A DNA stretch of 51,331 nt from an uncultured Prevotella sp. (GTDB taxonomy: Bacteria; Bacteroidota; Bacteroidia; Bacteroidales; Bacteroidaceae). Location of the stretch: assembly GCF_946407605.1 (NCBI RefSeq), contig NZ_CAMJOS010000025.1:1-51331 (forward strand). Direction: 5' to 3'. Both the position numbers and the translations under genes were made by a program. Below, in pieces: positions 23,313 to 33,200 of this stretch. Each line of letters begins with the position of its first letter. Within the stretch, counting starts at the first letter, position 1. Below the pieces are notes generated by a model. It was not told the origin of the DNA, searched no databases, and was given only the letters and a program-made list of their open reading frames with translations.

Positions 23313-25194
23313 TCTTCTTTTTCTTCAGCGTCTGCTCATCCATTGCATCAAGCAGCGAGTGTTGCTTCTGACGCAGATAGTCGGCAATGGTGAAGGTGCG
23401 CTCTGACAACTGCTGCAACAGATAGCGGCGTGAGAGCCAAGCCTGTCGCAAATCGGTATAGTTCTCCGTAAGTCGTTTCATCGCTAGTTTGTTCTGTGAC
23501 TTGATATCTAGCACCAACGACAAAGGCTTCGTCAGTACCTTGTCGAGCGTCTGCTCGAAATAAGCCGCACTACGTTTCACACGTTCCAGGAATTCCTCTT
23601 CGTGTAGCGCGTCGATGGTCATCTGCTGAATCATCGCACGCCATTTATCGGCCACCACAATCATCTTCTGTTTGTAATCCTCCAACGCACGCTTGTGCAA
23701 CTCAGCAATATCGGTATGACTGCGATAGAAGAACTCGATGATGATGCGTCCCAAGTACTCCTCACGGTAGAGGATATCCTTGAAGTCGAAGAGCTCCATC
23801 AACAGGTAACGGTAATACTCATCCTTGAGCGTAGGCAACTGGTCGATGCTACGCTGCGCAGCCTCTTCCTGATGCGAGATATAGGAATCGACACGTTCAT
23901 CATTGATGATGGCATGAGGCGGAATCTGCGAGGCCAGCACCATACCTTCCAAAGTCTTACAGCGGCTCAGAGCCACATATACCTGACCAGGGGCAAACGA
24001 CAGGCTGGCGTCAATGATAGCATGTTCGAAGGTGAGTCCCTGACTCTTGTGGATGGTGATAGCCCATGCCAGTCGTAGAGGCAGCTGCGAGAACTTGCCC
24101 AGCACCTCGGTCTCTATCTCGCGGGTCTCGTCGTTCAAAGTATAGCGGGCATTCTCCCACTCTAAAGGCACCACCTCGATGGCATCAGCGTCGCCAGGAC
24201 AATACACCATAAGACGGGTGGGTTCAGTCAATGTCACATGTCCTATGCGACCATTATAATAGCGGTGCTCGTTTGAAGGGTCGTTCTTCACAAACATCAC
24301 CTGCGCACCTACCTTCAGCGTCAACGTCTCTGCCGTAGGATAGGAATACTCAGGAAATGTTCCTTCAATCTTGGCCTGATAGTTGACTGCACGTCCTGAT
24401 AACTTCTGCAACTCCGTCTCGTTATAGTTATTAGCCATCTGGTTGTGAGTGGTCAGACGGATATAACCCTCTTCGGGCTTGGGCAGGAAGACGGGCTTAT
24501 AGCGGGAGTTCAGCAAGGTGAGGTCGGCGGCTGTAGGCTGTCCCTCACGGATATGGTTCAGCAGCGAGAGGAAAGTATCGTCCTGCTGGCGATAGACCTT
24601 CTCCAGCTGTATCGTCACATAGTCAATCTCTGAAAGTGCCTTTGAACCGAAGAAATAAGGTGTGTCGTAATAGGGTTTCAGCATCCTTTCGTCATCAGGG
24701 GTCACCACTGGCGTCAATTGCTGTAGGTCACCAATCATCAACAGTTGCACGCCACCAAAGGGCTTGTAGCGGTCGCGAAAGCGTCGCAGGATGCTGTCGA
24801 TGGCATCAAGCAGGTCGCTGCGCACCATTGAGATCTCGTCGATAATCAGGAGGTCAAGCGAGGCAATGAGCTTACGTTTCTCCTTGCCAAAGTCGAACTT
24901 ACTCTCTATCTTGGCACCAGGCACAAAAGGTGAGAAAGGCAGCTGGAAGAACGAATGGATAGTCATGCCGCCAGCATTGATGGCTGCCACACCCGTTGGG
25001 GCCACCACCACATTACGTTTGCTACTCTGATCCACAACGGTTTTCAGAAACGTGGTCTTACCCGTTCCAGCCTTTCCTGTCAGGAAGATGCTACGCCCTG
25101 TATGCTCCACAAAGTCCCAGGCGTTGCGCAGTTCCGTATTCTGAGTCATCATCACGTCTTCCATCATCACTCTATCAGATGTTATTGGCACCAC
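23287..25194 (-). CDS. Pif1/RecD-like helicase, 635 aa
   Basis: A superfamily 1B DNA helicase, expected to unwind DNA 5'-3'. Walker A is GKAGTGKTT (about 37-45), APTGVAAINAGGMTIHSFF is motif Ia, LLIIDEISMV is Walker B, GDLQQLTPV is motif III, TIHKSQGLTFEHAIID is motif V and YVALSRCKTLEGM is motif VI (UvrD_C_2-like). The last 200 residues are charged and helical, with a lysine-rich end encoded by a heptamer array. It is the last gene of the long minus-strand train and overlaps the end of the zinc-ribbon membrane protein gene by 20 bases if the first ATG is used. ATG codons at 25167 and 25152 are plausible alternative starts. Confidence 0.88.
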   Translation of the reverse strand: MVPITSDRVMMEDVMMTQNTELRNAWDFVEHTGRSIFLTGKAGTGKTTFLKTVVDQSSKRNVVVAPTGVAAINAGGMTIHSFFQLPFSPFVPGAKIESKFDFGKEKRKLIASLDLLIIDEISMVRSDLLDAIDSILRRFRDRYKPFGGVQLLMIGDLQQLTPVVTPDDERMLKPYYDTPYFFGSKALSEIDYVTIQLEKVYRQQDDTFLSLLNHIREGQPTAADLTLLNSRYKPVFLPKPEEGYIRLTTHNQMANNYNETELQKLSGRAVNYQAKIEGTFPEYSYPTAETLTLKVGAQVMFVKNDPSNEHRYYNGRIGHVTLTEPTRLMVYCPGDADAIEVVPLEWENARYTLNDETREIETEVLGKFSQLPLRLAWAITIHKSQGLTFEHAIIDASLSFAPGQVYVALSRCKTLEGMVLASQIPPHAIINDERVDSYISHQEEAAQRSIDQLPTLKDEYYRYLLMELFDFKDILYREEYLGRIIIEFFYRSHTDIAELHKRALEDYKQKMIVVADKWRAMIQQMTIDALHEEEFLERVKRSAAYFEQTLDKVLTKPLSLVLDIKSQNKLAMKRLTENYTDLRQAWLSRRYLLQQLSERTFTIADYLRQKQHSLLDAMDEQTLKKKKRKSGKRKV

Positions 25195-26173
25195 AATGTG
25201 GACAGATGCCCTTATGCGTTAGTTGTTGTCCACAGCTTCCGCAGATGTAGTTGGCACGATTCTTACGGATATAACGTCGAACGGCAATGATGACATAGAT
25301 TACCAACAGGGGATAACCTATATAATATAATGTGGAGATGCTGAACACCACATAGTTGATGGTGCAAACACCCATGAGTCCGAAGAGATAAAGGATTGTC
25401 TCGCCAAAAGGCAGATGACGACGGATATCGTCGATAGCTGCCAGCGATATCAGCAAGAGGGCCCACACAGAGAAGATAAAGATGCCAAGATGGAGGGGAA
25501 CGGCAAAGGGATTGAGTGTGGGGTGATAGTAATAATGGCGCCACGAGTCGGGAGCTACCAACTGGATGGTGCTGTAGAACACAGCTGCGGCAGCCACGAA
25601 GAGGGCGAGAAGCGTGGGATAGAACGATGGAATATCATTGAAATGCACAATCTTGGCATTGCGGCGAGCCAACGCCCAGATGGTATAGATGGCTGCCACC
25701 ACAGCCCAGAAGGCCAGCATGATGAGCAGGTGGGTATCGGAGAACGCATCGATGAAGCGGGAGATAGGATTATCGGGAGCCACGTTTGGCAGCATCTCTT
25801 TTTCACGCACCCATCCAATAGTTTCCTGATCGCGTGCCACCTGTACCCATACCGAGTCGATAGTATCTGTTGATAGCATCATGATGTCAGCTACCACCAG
25901 ACGGTCGTTGTTGACAACAGCAATCGTATCGACCCACATCTCGCTGAGGAATTCTGTAGGCTGCTGTACGATAAGACGCAACGTGTCGGCTGTCACGAAG
26001 AAGTTATAGTTCTGAGTATAGTGGTGCGTGGTATAGAACGAAATGGAGTCCATCTGCTCTTCGGTAACTATCCATGCATCAGACGTTTCCGGCTCCTGAT
26101 GATAGCAACTGTTGAACATTAGGAACAACAAGCCTATGAGATATGTGTACAGCTTATTCATGGGCATAGACAT
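25175..26173 (-). CDS. Membrane protein with C-terminal zinc ribbon, 332 aa
   Basis: A hydrophobic N-terminus ending FNSC (about 20-23) may be a lipoprotein signal or a first membrane anchor. A domain of about 110 residues follows (beta-rich; DTIDSVWVQVARDQETIGWV resembles an SH3-like segment), then four or five transmembrane segments (about 148-300). The end is a cytoplasmic zinc ribbon (CGSCGQQLTHKGICPHCG). The zinc ribbon recurs in several proteins of the same gene train, suggesting functional linkage. The start overlaps the U32 gene end; ATG at 26161 (MNKLYTY) is an alternative. Function is unknown. Confidence 0.75.
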   Translation of the reverse strand: MSMPMNKLYTYLIGLLFLMFNSCYHQEPETSDAWIVTEEQMDSISFYTTHHYTQNYNFFVTADTLRLIVQQPTEFLSEMWVDTIAVVNNDRLVVADIMMLSTDTIDSVWVQVARDQETIGWVREKEMLPNVAPDNPISRFIDAFSDTHLLIMLAFWAVVAAIYTIWALARRNAKIVHFNDIPSFYPTLLALFVAAAAVFYSTIQLVAPDSWRHYYYHPTLNPFAVPLHLGIFIFSVWALLLISLAAIDDIRRHLPFGETILYLFGLMGVCTINYVVFSISTLYYIGYPLLVIYVIIAVRRYIRKNRANYICGSCGQQLTHKGICPHCGANNI

Positions 26174-27974
26174 TCATTTGACAATGCTGGCAATCGAACT
26201 CAAGACGGAACAGGCGTCCGTCACCCAGACGCAACGACAGGGGCTCTTTCCACTCAGGACGGCGTCCACCATGCTTCACGCAGAAGCCTAACGAATAACG
26301 CAGACAATGGCGGCATTGCATGATGAGAGGCTGGGCAAGCTGACGTAACTCGAAGGCCTCGCCCACGTTGACACCTTGTGTCTTATAGAACTCACGGGCC
26401 AGACGGTTGGAGATGTTATAGAGATAAGGCACATGATAGGTTTGAACGGGGGAAACGGGGCGTTTGCTCTGTTGAGACTGGGCGTTTGCTCCGTTCATAC
26501 TCATCGTTTCCCGTAAAGCCACAACTTGTCGCCTCATATCAGAGAGGAGGCTCGCGGGAATGAAATAGTTGAAGGCCTTGGGGATATCGACATCACTACA
26601 CTCATAGGGTGTTCCACCCAACTTGGTCAACTGTCGAATGATATTCTCGCGAGGGTCTTTCTGTGCCTCCTGATGTTCGGCCTGAATACGCACCACAGCA
26701 TCGTCCATCCGTAATGAGAAACCATCATCGGTGGCACGAAGCGACATGGTGACGGGAATCTTTCGTTCAGCACTGGGCTTTGATAAGAGTCGCTCCATCT
26801 CCTGATCATTATTACGATAGAGACGAAGTCCGGGACGCAAGTTATCAGGCATCTTCAGCGGAAACAGACGGTTACCCTCAACCCTATTCACACGGAATCC
26901 CTCCAACTCGCGTTGGTCGTTGACGAAGCAGAGTCCATCGCCATTACTAAAAGAGGCAACACCAGCCACGTTGAATGAACGGCCTCGAATCTCCTTGACC
27001 GTTCCTACATATTCGCCCATAGCCTTTGGGGTATCGAAAGATGCAATATTCGGCTGACGACCCTTTAGGAAATAGGTGGTATAGCCACGATTGAATGTCT
27101 TGCGCAAATCGGGCTTGAAGGTATAGGCGCAACGACCTTTCGAGGCTCGTTGGTATTCTAAGGGATGGGTAGCGATATAGCGATTGAGCAGTTCGCTGTA
27201 GGCGGCAGTAACGTTCTTGACATAAGCCACATCCTTCAGACGACCCTCAATCTTAAACGACATAGTGCCTGCCTCTATAAGTTCGGCAAGGTGCTCGCTC
27301 TGGTTCATATCTTTAAGCGAAAGGAAATAACGCTGACTGTCAAGTTGCTGACCATCAGCATCGAGCAGGTCGAACTTCATGCGACAGAACTGGGCACAGG
27401 CTCCACGGTTGGCACTTCGGTTGAAGCAATACTGCGAGGCATAGCAGAGACCACTATAGCTGACACACAAAGCACCGTGAATAAAGACCTCGAGGTCAGT
27501 ATCGGGTACCTGACGATGAATATCTGCAATCTCTGCAACAGAGAGCTCGCGTGCTAACACCACTCGTGAGAACCCCAGCGTGCTGAGCCAACGGACTTTC
27601 TCTGGGGTGCGGTTATCGGTCTGGGTGCTGGCATGAACGGTAAGTCCCAGCTCCTGCGCCATCTGCATAACGCCCATATCCTGCACTAAAATAGCATCGA
27701 CACAAGCTTCTGCCAATTGCTGCAGCAGCTGACGCACGCCATCCAACTCATCATCATAGACGATGGTGTTGACAGTGACGTAAACCTTAGCTCCATAACG
27801 ATGGGCATAGTCACAGAGGGAACGGATATCATCGACAGAATTGCCTACAGCAGCTCGTGCGCCAAAATGTGGAGCACCAATATATACAGCATCGGCACCA
27901 TGATCAATGGCAGCGATACCACACTCCAGGTTCTTGGCGGGGGATAGCAGTTCCAGTATGCGCATCAGTAACAC
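26154..27974 (-). CDS. U32 peptidase-family protein (RlhA-like RNA hydroxylase?), 606 aa
   Basis: The N-terminal half is a clear U32 domain: LELLSPAKNLECGIAAIDHGADAVYIG at the start, VHASTQTDNRT in the middle, and the family signature EVFIHGALCVSYSGLCYAS...NRGACAQFCR, with the cysteines that ligate an Fe-S cluster in characterised members. The C-terminal half matches the DUF3656-type extension, and total length is close to E. coli RlhA (about 650), which hydroxylates a 23S rRNA cytidine using prephenate. The shorter tRNA relative TrhP is less likely on length. 'Peptidase' is a historical name. ATG at 27965 (MRILELL) is probably the real start. It lies 6 bases after metA. Confidence 0.85.
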   Translation of the reverse strand: MLLMRILELLSPAKNLECGIAAIDHGADAVYIGAPHFGARAAVGNSVDDIRSLCDYAHRYGAKVYVTVNTIVYDDELDGVRQLLQQLAEACVDAILVQDMGVMQMAQELGLTVHASTQTDNRTPEKVRWLSTLGFSRVVLARELSVAEIADIHRQVPDTDLEVFIHGALCVSYSGLCYASQYCFNRSANRGACAQFCRMKFDLLDADGQQLDSQRYFLSLKDMNQSEHLAELIEAGTMSFKIEGRLKDVAYVKNVTAAYSELLNRYIATHPLEYQRASKGRCAYTFKPDLRKTFNRGYTTYFLKGRQPNIASFDTPKAMGEYVGTVKEIRGRSFNVAGVASFSNGDGLCFVNDQRELEGFRVNRVEGNRLFPLKMPDNLRPGLRLYRNNDQEMERLLSKPSAERKIPVTMSLRATDDGFSLRMDDAVVRIQAEHQEAQKDPRENIIRQLTKLGGTPYECSDVDIPKAFNYFIPASLLSDMRRQVVALRETMSMNGANAQSQQSKRPVSPVQTYHVPYLYNISNRLAREFYKTQGVNVGEAFELRQLAQPLIMQCRHCLRYSLGFCVKHGGRRPEWKEPLSLRLGDGRLFRLEFDCQHCQMNVYAHE

Positions 27975-27980
27975 AAAACC

Positions 27981-28898
27981 CTACTCAATCTTATTGATGT
28001 CGTAAGGTGTCTCTTGATATACGTAATAGTTAATCCAGTTGCTGTAGAACAGGTTGGCATGAGCACGCCACGTGACCACGGGTGACTGCGAAGGGTCATC
28101 ATTGCGGTAATAATTGCGAGGCAGCTCCACATCATCGCGTACTCCGACATCACGACGATACTCATTATCGAGGGTGTTGGGTGCATACTCCAGATGACCT
28201 GTGATAAAGAACTCTCTACCATTGCGGGCCATCACGATGCTGACACCGCTATCCTCCGACTCAGCAATGAGCGACAGCTCAGGGCGAGCTAGCACATCTT
28301 CCTTGCGAATCTCGGTATGACGACTATGGGGCATCATAAACCTATCGTCGAAACCTCGGAAGATAGGCATCTTGGGTACGAGGGTATGCTGTTCGAAGAT
28401 GCCAAACATCTTCTTGGGCAATGGATATTTTGGCACACCATAGAAATGATAGAGTCCAGCCTGTGCTGCCCAGCAGATATAAAGCGTACTGGTGACGTGA
28501 GTACGGGCCCAGTTGAAGATCTCTACAATCTCGTCCCAGTAGGTCACCTCTTCATAGTCCATCGTCTCAACAGGAGCTCCTGTGATGATCATACCATCGA
28601 ACTTCTCGTTGCGCATGGACTCAAAATCACGATAGAACATCATCATGTGCTCTATCGGTGTATTCTTGGGGGTATGACTCTTCAGTTTCATGAAGTTGAT
28701 ATCCAACTGAAGCGGGGTGTTAGAAAGCAGACGTACCAAGTCGGTCTCTGTCGTAATCTTCAGCGGCATCAAGTTCAGGATGACAATACGCAAGGGACGT
28801 ATATCCTGAGCATGGGCCCGCGAGTTATCCATCACAAAGATATTCTCATTCTTCAGAATATCTATCGCGGGCAGTTTATCGGGTAATCTTAAAGGCAT
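27981..28898 (-). CDS. metA: Homoserine O-acyltransferase (MetA), probably acetyl-CoA specific, 305 aa
   Basis: Activates homoserine at the first step of methionine synthesis. The catalytic residues sit at the E. coli positions: Cys142 in YICWAAQAGLYHFYG, His235 and Glu237 in ITGHLEYAP. Residue 111 is glutamate (GAPVETMDYEEVTYW). Established work on the family links Glu111 with acetyl-CoA and Gly111 with succinyl-CoA, so this should be the acetyltransferase form, as in Bacillus. Length is normal. It lies 8 bases after the PP2C gene and 6 before the U32 gene, an unexpected place for a methionine gene. No methionine riboswitch is seen upstream, as it is internal to the train. Confidence 0.93.
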   Translation of the reverse strand: MPLRLPDKLPAIDILKNENIFVMDNSRAHAQDIRPLRIVILNLMPLKITTETDLVRLLSNTPLQLDINFMKLKSHTPKNTPIEHMMMFYRDFESMRNEKFDGMIITGAPVETMDYEEVTYWDEIVEIFNWARTHVTSTLYICWAAQAGLYHFYGVPKYPLPKKMFGIFEQHTLVPKMPIFRGFDDRFMMPHSRHTEIRKEDVLARPELSLIAESEDSGVSIVMARNGREFFITGHLEYAPNTLDNEYRRDVGVRDDVELPRNYYRNDDPSQSPVVTWRAHANLFYSNWINYYVYQETPYDINKIE

Positions 28899-28906
28899 TA
28901 ATTCTT

Positions 28907-29653
28907 TTATTCTTCTACGTGAATCACTATAACTGAGACATTATCGTAGCCACCGGCATCATCGGCCAATTGACACAAGGCATCGGCATCAAAACCTGCT
29001 GCCAGCTGTCCCTTGATAGTCTCGTCGTCAACCATATCGGTAAGACCATCGCTACAAAGCAGCAACACATCGCCCACCTCAATCTGATCGGTACATTTCT
29101 CAATGTCGATATAGCTTTCCTTGCAACCGCCACCAATACAGTTCACTATCAAACTGGAGTGCTCTTTGCTGCCCATCATCTGACTGAGGGAATGGTCGGT
29201 GGTGAGCTGGGTAAGTACACCATTATGCAGACGGTAGAAACGACTGTCGCCACAATTCATCCAGTAGAACTCGCCACCAATATAAACCAATGATACCAGC
29301 GTAGTTCCCATGTTCAGATACATGGGGTCGCTATGTCCTTTGGAGTCGATGGTCCGGCAGATACTTGTCAACCAACCATATATAGCATTGGGAAAAGCTG
29401 TTGTCGAGAGATTGTCAGGGAGGTCGTTGAAATAATAGCGTAAGTTATGAAGCACATCAGAGCTGGCCACCTCACCGCTGTTATGTCCTCCCATGCCATC
29501 GGCAAGTGCGATGAGCATTTTTTTCTCATCGGCATCAAACTCATAATGGTCCTTACCATTACGAAGAAATGATTCCTTAACCAGAATCATATCTTCATTA
29601 TTTGTTCTTACACAACCTACTCTGCTTGAAGCAGTTATATGAAAATGTAACAT
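28907..29653 (-). CDS. PP2C-family serine/threonine phosphatase, 248 aa
   Basis: A soluble metal-dependent phosphatase expected to reverse phosphorylation by the kinase encoded in the same train. The PP2C motifs appear in order: SRVGCVRTNNEDM (about 9-21), LALADGMGGHNSGEVAS (about 48-64, metal ligand Asp), NCGDSRFYRL (about 132), LCSDGLTDMVDDE (about 198) and GGYDNVSVIVIHVEE at the end. Length is normal for the bacterial Stp/PrpC type, with no extra domain. The gene lies 6 bases after the FHA protein gene and before metA. Kinase, FHA and PP2C together are the standard set for bacterial Ser/Thr phospho-signalling. Confidence 0.93.
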   Translation of the reverse strand: MLHFHITASSRVGCVRTNNEDMILVKESFLRNGKDHYEFDADEKKMLIALADGMGGHNSGEVASSDVLHNLRYYFNDLPDNLSTTAFPNAIYGWLTSICRTIDSKGHSDPMYLNMGTTLVSLVYIGGEFYWMNCGDSRFYRLHNGVLTQLTTDHSLSQMMGSKEHSSLIVNCIGGGCKESYIDIEKCTDQIEVGDVLLLCSDGLTDMVDDETIKGQLAAGFDADALCQLADDAGGYDNVSVIVIHVEE

Positions 29654-29659
29654 ATTACT

Positions 29660-30259
29660 TTAGTTTATACTAACTTTTAACACCACATTTGCCAAGATGA
29701 CGATATCGCCATTCTTCAGTGACATCTCCACATCGGGCTGTAATTTGTGGTCATTCAACTTTGTGCCGTTAGATGAATGCTTGTCAACAATACGCCAGCC
29801 GGTATCAGGACTATACAACAACTGTGCATGGGCACCAGACATGTACATCTGCTGTTGGAAGAACTGGACATACGGACCCTGGCGACGACCTATGATGGCA
29901 CCATTCATTCCTACAACGCGGATGCCCAGCGAGTCGTTATATAGCAGCAACTGAGGCATACCACCACCCATGCCGCCCATGACACCTCTTTGCGAGACTC
30001 CCATATTAGGACCTGGGTTGGAGATACTGGCCCGTTGCGAGATGAATCCCTGAGACATGCCGAATGATGACGAGATGCTCCTCATACTGGGACGATTCTG
30101 GAAATCGTCGGCAGAAAGCATCAGTCCGCCACACGAGGTGCAGCGGCGTCCTAATCCCACACGTCCACATTTCTCACAATAGAACAGCATCTGTCCACAT
30201 TGGTCGCAGTAATGGGAATCGTCGTCTATTTCTTCTTTGCAGTTTGGACAAATAATCAT
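29660..30259 (-). CDS. Zinc-ribbon / FHA-domain protein, 199 aa
   Basis: FHA domains bind phosphothreonine peptides. Residues 1-45 contain two CxxC zinc-ribbon pairs plus further Cys-x2-Cys units (CPNCKEEIDDDSHYCDQCG, CEKCGRVGLGRRCTSCGG). A flexible Gly/Met-rich linker (about 60-105) follows. The FHA domain (about 110-199) has its diagnostic blocks: IIGRRQ, the SGAH phosphate-binding Ser/His pair and KHSSNGTKLN. The gene overlaps the AAA+ gene by ATGA (30256-30259), implying coupled translation. A reader role for phosphorylated kinase or AAA+ subunits is inferred. Confidence 0.92.
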   Translation of the reverse strand: MIICPNCKEEIDDDSHYCDQCGQMLFYCEKCGRVGLGRRCTSCGGLMLSADDFQNRPSMRSISSSFGMSQGFISQRASISNPGPNMGVSQRGVMGGMGGGMPQLLLYNDSLGIRVVGMNGAIIGRRQGPYVQFFQQQMYMSGAHAQLLYSPDTGWRIVDKHSSNGTKLNDHKLQPDVEMSLKNGDIVILANVVLKVSIN

Positions 30260-33200
30260 CTTTCTTTAATATCTTCTGGAAGTATTAACTGATATGTTTC
30301 CTTAGTCACCTGATCAGGCGGCAACTCTGCCACACGGACAGACAACTGCTGGATGGTCTCGTCAAGCATGTTACGGATCTCACGGGCATTGCCGAAGGTC
30401 TCGTCTTTCTTACTCAACATCTTACAGATGACATCGAGTGCCTTAAACTCTGCATTCGGTGAGAGCGTATACTGCTCTTTTTCTGCCATCTTCTTGAAGA
30501 TAGCCAACAGCTCGTCCTCGTTGTAGTCTTCAATATGCAACTTGTGGGTGAAGCGGCTGGCCAGTCCAGCATTCATCTGCAGGAACTCCTCCATTTTGTC
30601 CTGATAGCCGGCAGCAATAACCACGAACTTACCGCGGTCATCTTCCATACGCTTCATCAGGGTGTCGATGGCTTCCTTGCCATATTGGTCGTTCTGGTCG
30701 CTGAGCGTATAGGCCTCGTCAATAAAGAGGATTCCACCCATAGCCTTGTCGCACATAGCGTTGACAATCTTCGGCGTCTCACCCATATATTTTCCAATCA
30801 GCGTGGCACGACTGGCCTCTACGACATTCGATGTAGGCAACACCTCGATGGCCTGGAGCACCTCACCCATCTTACGAGCAATTGAGGTCTTACCTGTACC
30901 TGGGTTACCCGTCAGGATGAAGTTCATCGTCATCTGTTGCACATTACCAGCACCGATGGCAGCACGCTGCTTGATAAACATGCTCTGCACAGCCAGTCGA
31001 CGGATAGCATTCTTTACGGAACGCATGCCGATGAAGTCCTCCAACTCGCTGAGCACCTCGTCGAGAGAACGGGTTGGCGTGCTCATTGCAGTAGGCAGGT
31101 CTTCCACCTTGAAGCGATACATATCGTCGAACTGGAAGCCGTCGGCCGCATCGTCACACACCTGAACACCAGGCTGGCTCATCTCCTTCACCAGACGCTG
31201 ACTCTGTCGTTCCACAGTCTGGTCGAAGACACGTCGTGCCTCACGGGCATTACCAAAGTTCTTATCGCGACGCAGATACATTTGCTGGAACAGACGGTTG
31301 ATGGCCTGCTTCATCTCATCATCAACAACGAAGTTCTTTGCTGATGCCATATTGATGAATATCTGAGTGAGCTCGTCGGCAGTATAGTCTTCAAAATGAA
31401 TGGTCTGAGTGAAGCGGCTCTTCAGTCCTGGGTTAGAGTCGATGAAGTCGTGCATCTGATTGGTATAACCAGCCACGATACAGATAAACTTACCACGATC
31501 ATCCTCCAATCGCTTCAACAAGGTATCGATAGCTTCTGCACCGAAAGAGTCTTGATCATTGGACTTCAAAGTATAAGCTTCATCAATGAACAGCACACCA
31601 CCCATTGCCGAGTCAATAAGCTGGTTGGTCTTGATGGCGGTCTGTCCTGCAAAGCCTGCCACCAGCTTAGAGCGGTCGGCCTCTATCAGCTGTCCTCTTG
31701 TCAGGATGCCAAGGGTTTTGAAGACATCAGCCATGATACGTGCCACAGTCGTTTTACCAGTACCTGGGTTACCCGTAAACACATAGTGCTTGCCTTGGAA
31801 GGTGTTTGTCTCGCCACGTTTGATTTGCAAGGTGAGGAAGGCTGTGAGGTTGGATATCTCTTTCTTTACAGCATCGAGACCCACCATACCATCGAGTTTC
31901 TTCAGGCACTCAGAACAATCGACAGCCTGCGGAGCCTCGTAAGGAACATCCTCAGCAACGAAGGTCATCAGCTCATCGTTAGTCATCTGTGAGACGTCAC
32001 CCTGTTGCAGACGTTTTGCCTGACGCTTACACATCTCATCGAACAATGAACGCATGGTACGTCCATTGGCAAAGTCCTTGTCGCGCTGCACATAGAGTTC
32101 CTTGATCATCTTCTGGGCGAGAGCCTCTGCTTCTGGCGAGAACTGATACTTCTTGCCTTTTGCGAAGACCTGCATAATCTGATAGAGCTCTTCGGGTGTG
32201 TAGTCTTCAAGATTCAGGAAATAGTTGAAACGGCTGCGCACACCAGGGTTGATACGGAACAGGTTGTCCATCTCCATACGATAGCCGGCAGCGATAACCA
32301 CGAACTTACCGCGGTCATCTTCCATTCGTTTCATTAAGGTCTCCAGAGCCTGCGTGCCTTGTACATCACGATCTCCTGCCTGACTGACAGGAGCCAGCGT
32401 GTAGGCCTCGTCAACAAACAAGATACCACCCATGGCTTTGTCACATAACTGGTTAACAAGCTTGGGCGTCTCACCCTGATAGGGAGACACCATCTTAGAG
32501 CGGTCTACCTCAACCACATGACCAGAATCCAGATAACCTATGGCAGCCAGAATCTCTCCCAACTTACGGGCGATAGTGGTCTTACCTGTACCAGGATTAC
32601 CTGTCAGCACAATATGCATCGACATCTTCTGGAACTCACCCAGACCACGTTCAGCACGCTGCATATCGTTCTGTACCGACAGGGCCATCTCACGAACAGC
32701 CTGCTTCACATCGGTCATTCCGATAAAGCTATCCAAATCGCTGAGTATCTGGTCGAGTGTACGCTCTTCTGGAACATAGCCTCTGATATCCTCACGCTCC
32801 ACCATAGAGTTCTGTGCGCCCCTACTGATGAATGAGGTAAAGATATCCTCAGCAGTCTTCATTGCCAGATGAGCATTACCGAAGGTCTCGTCCTTAATCT
32901 TTATCTGGTACTTGAAATAACGTGCCAACTGTTTGTCGGCCTCCTCAGAGAATGCCGTCAGGCTATACTTGGTGCGCAGCTGCAACTTCACAATATCGCA
33001 GAGTTCCTGGAAGTTTGGCGTAGGCAACCTGAACATATACTTGAAACGGTTCTTCACAGCAGGGTTATTCTCGAGGAAGTCCTCGAAACCTTTGGGTAGA
33101 CCTGCCATGATGACAATGGGATTACCTTCCCACTTATCCATCTCAACAAACAACTTATCGAGCGGATTAACCTGATTCGAGTATTTATCGGGCAACAGTT

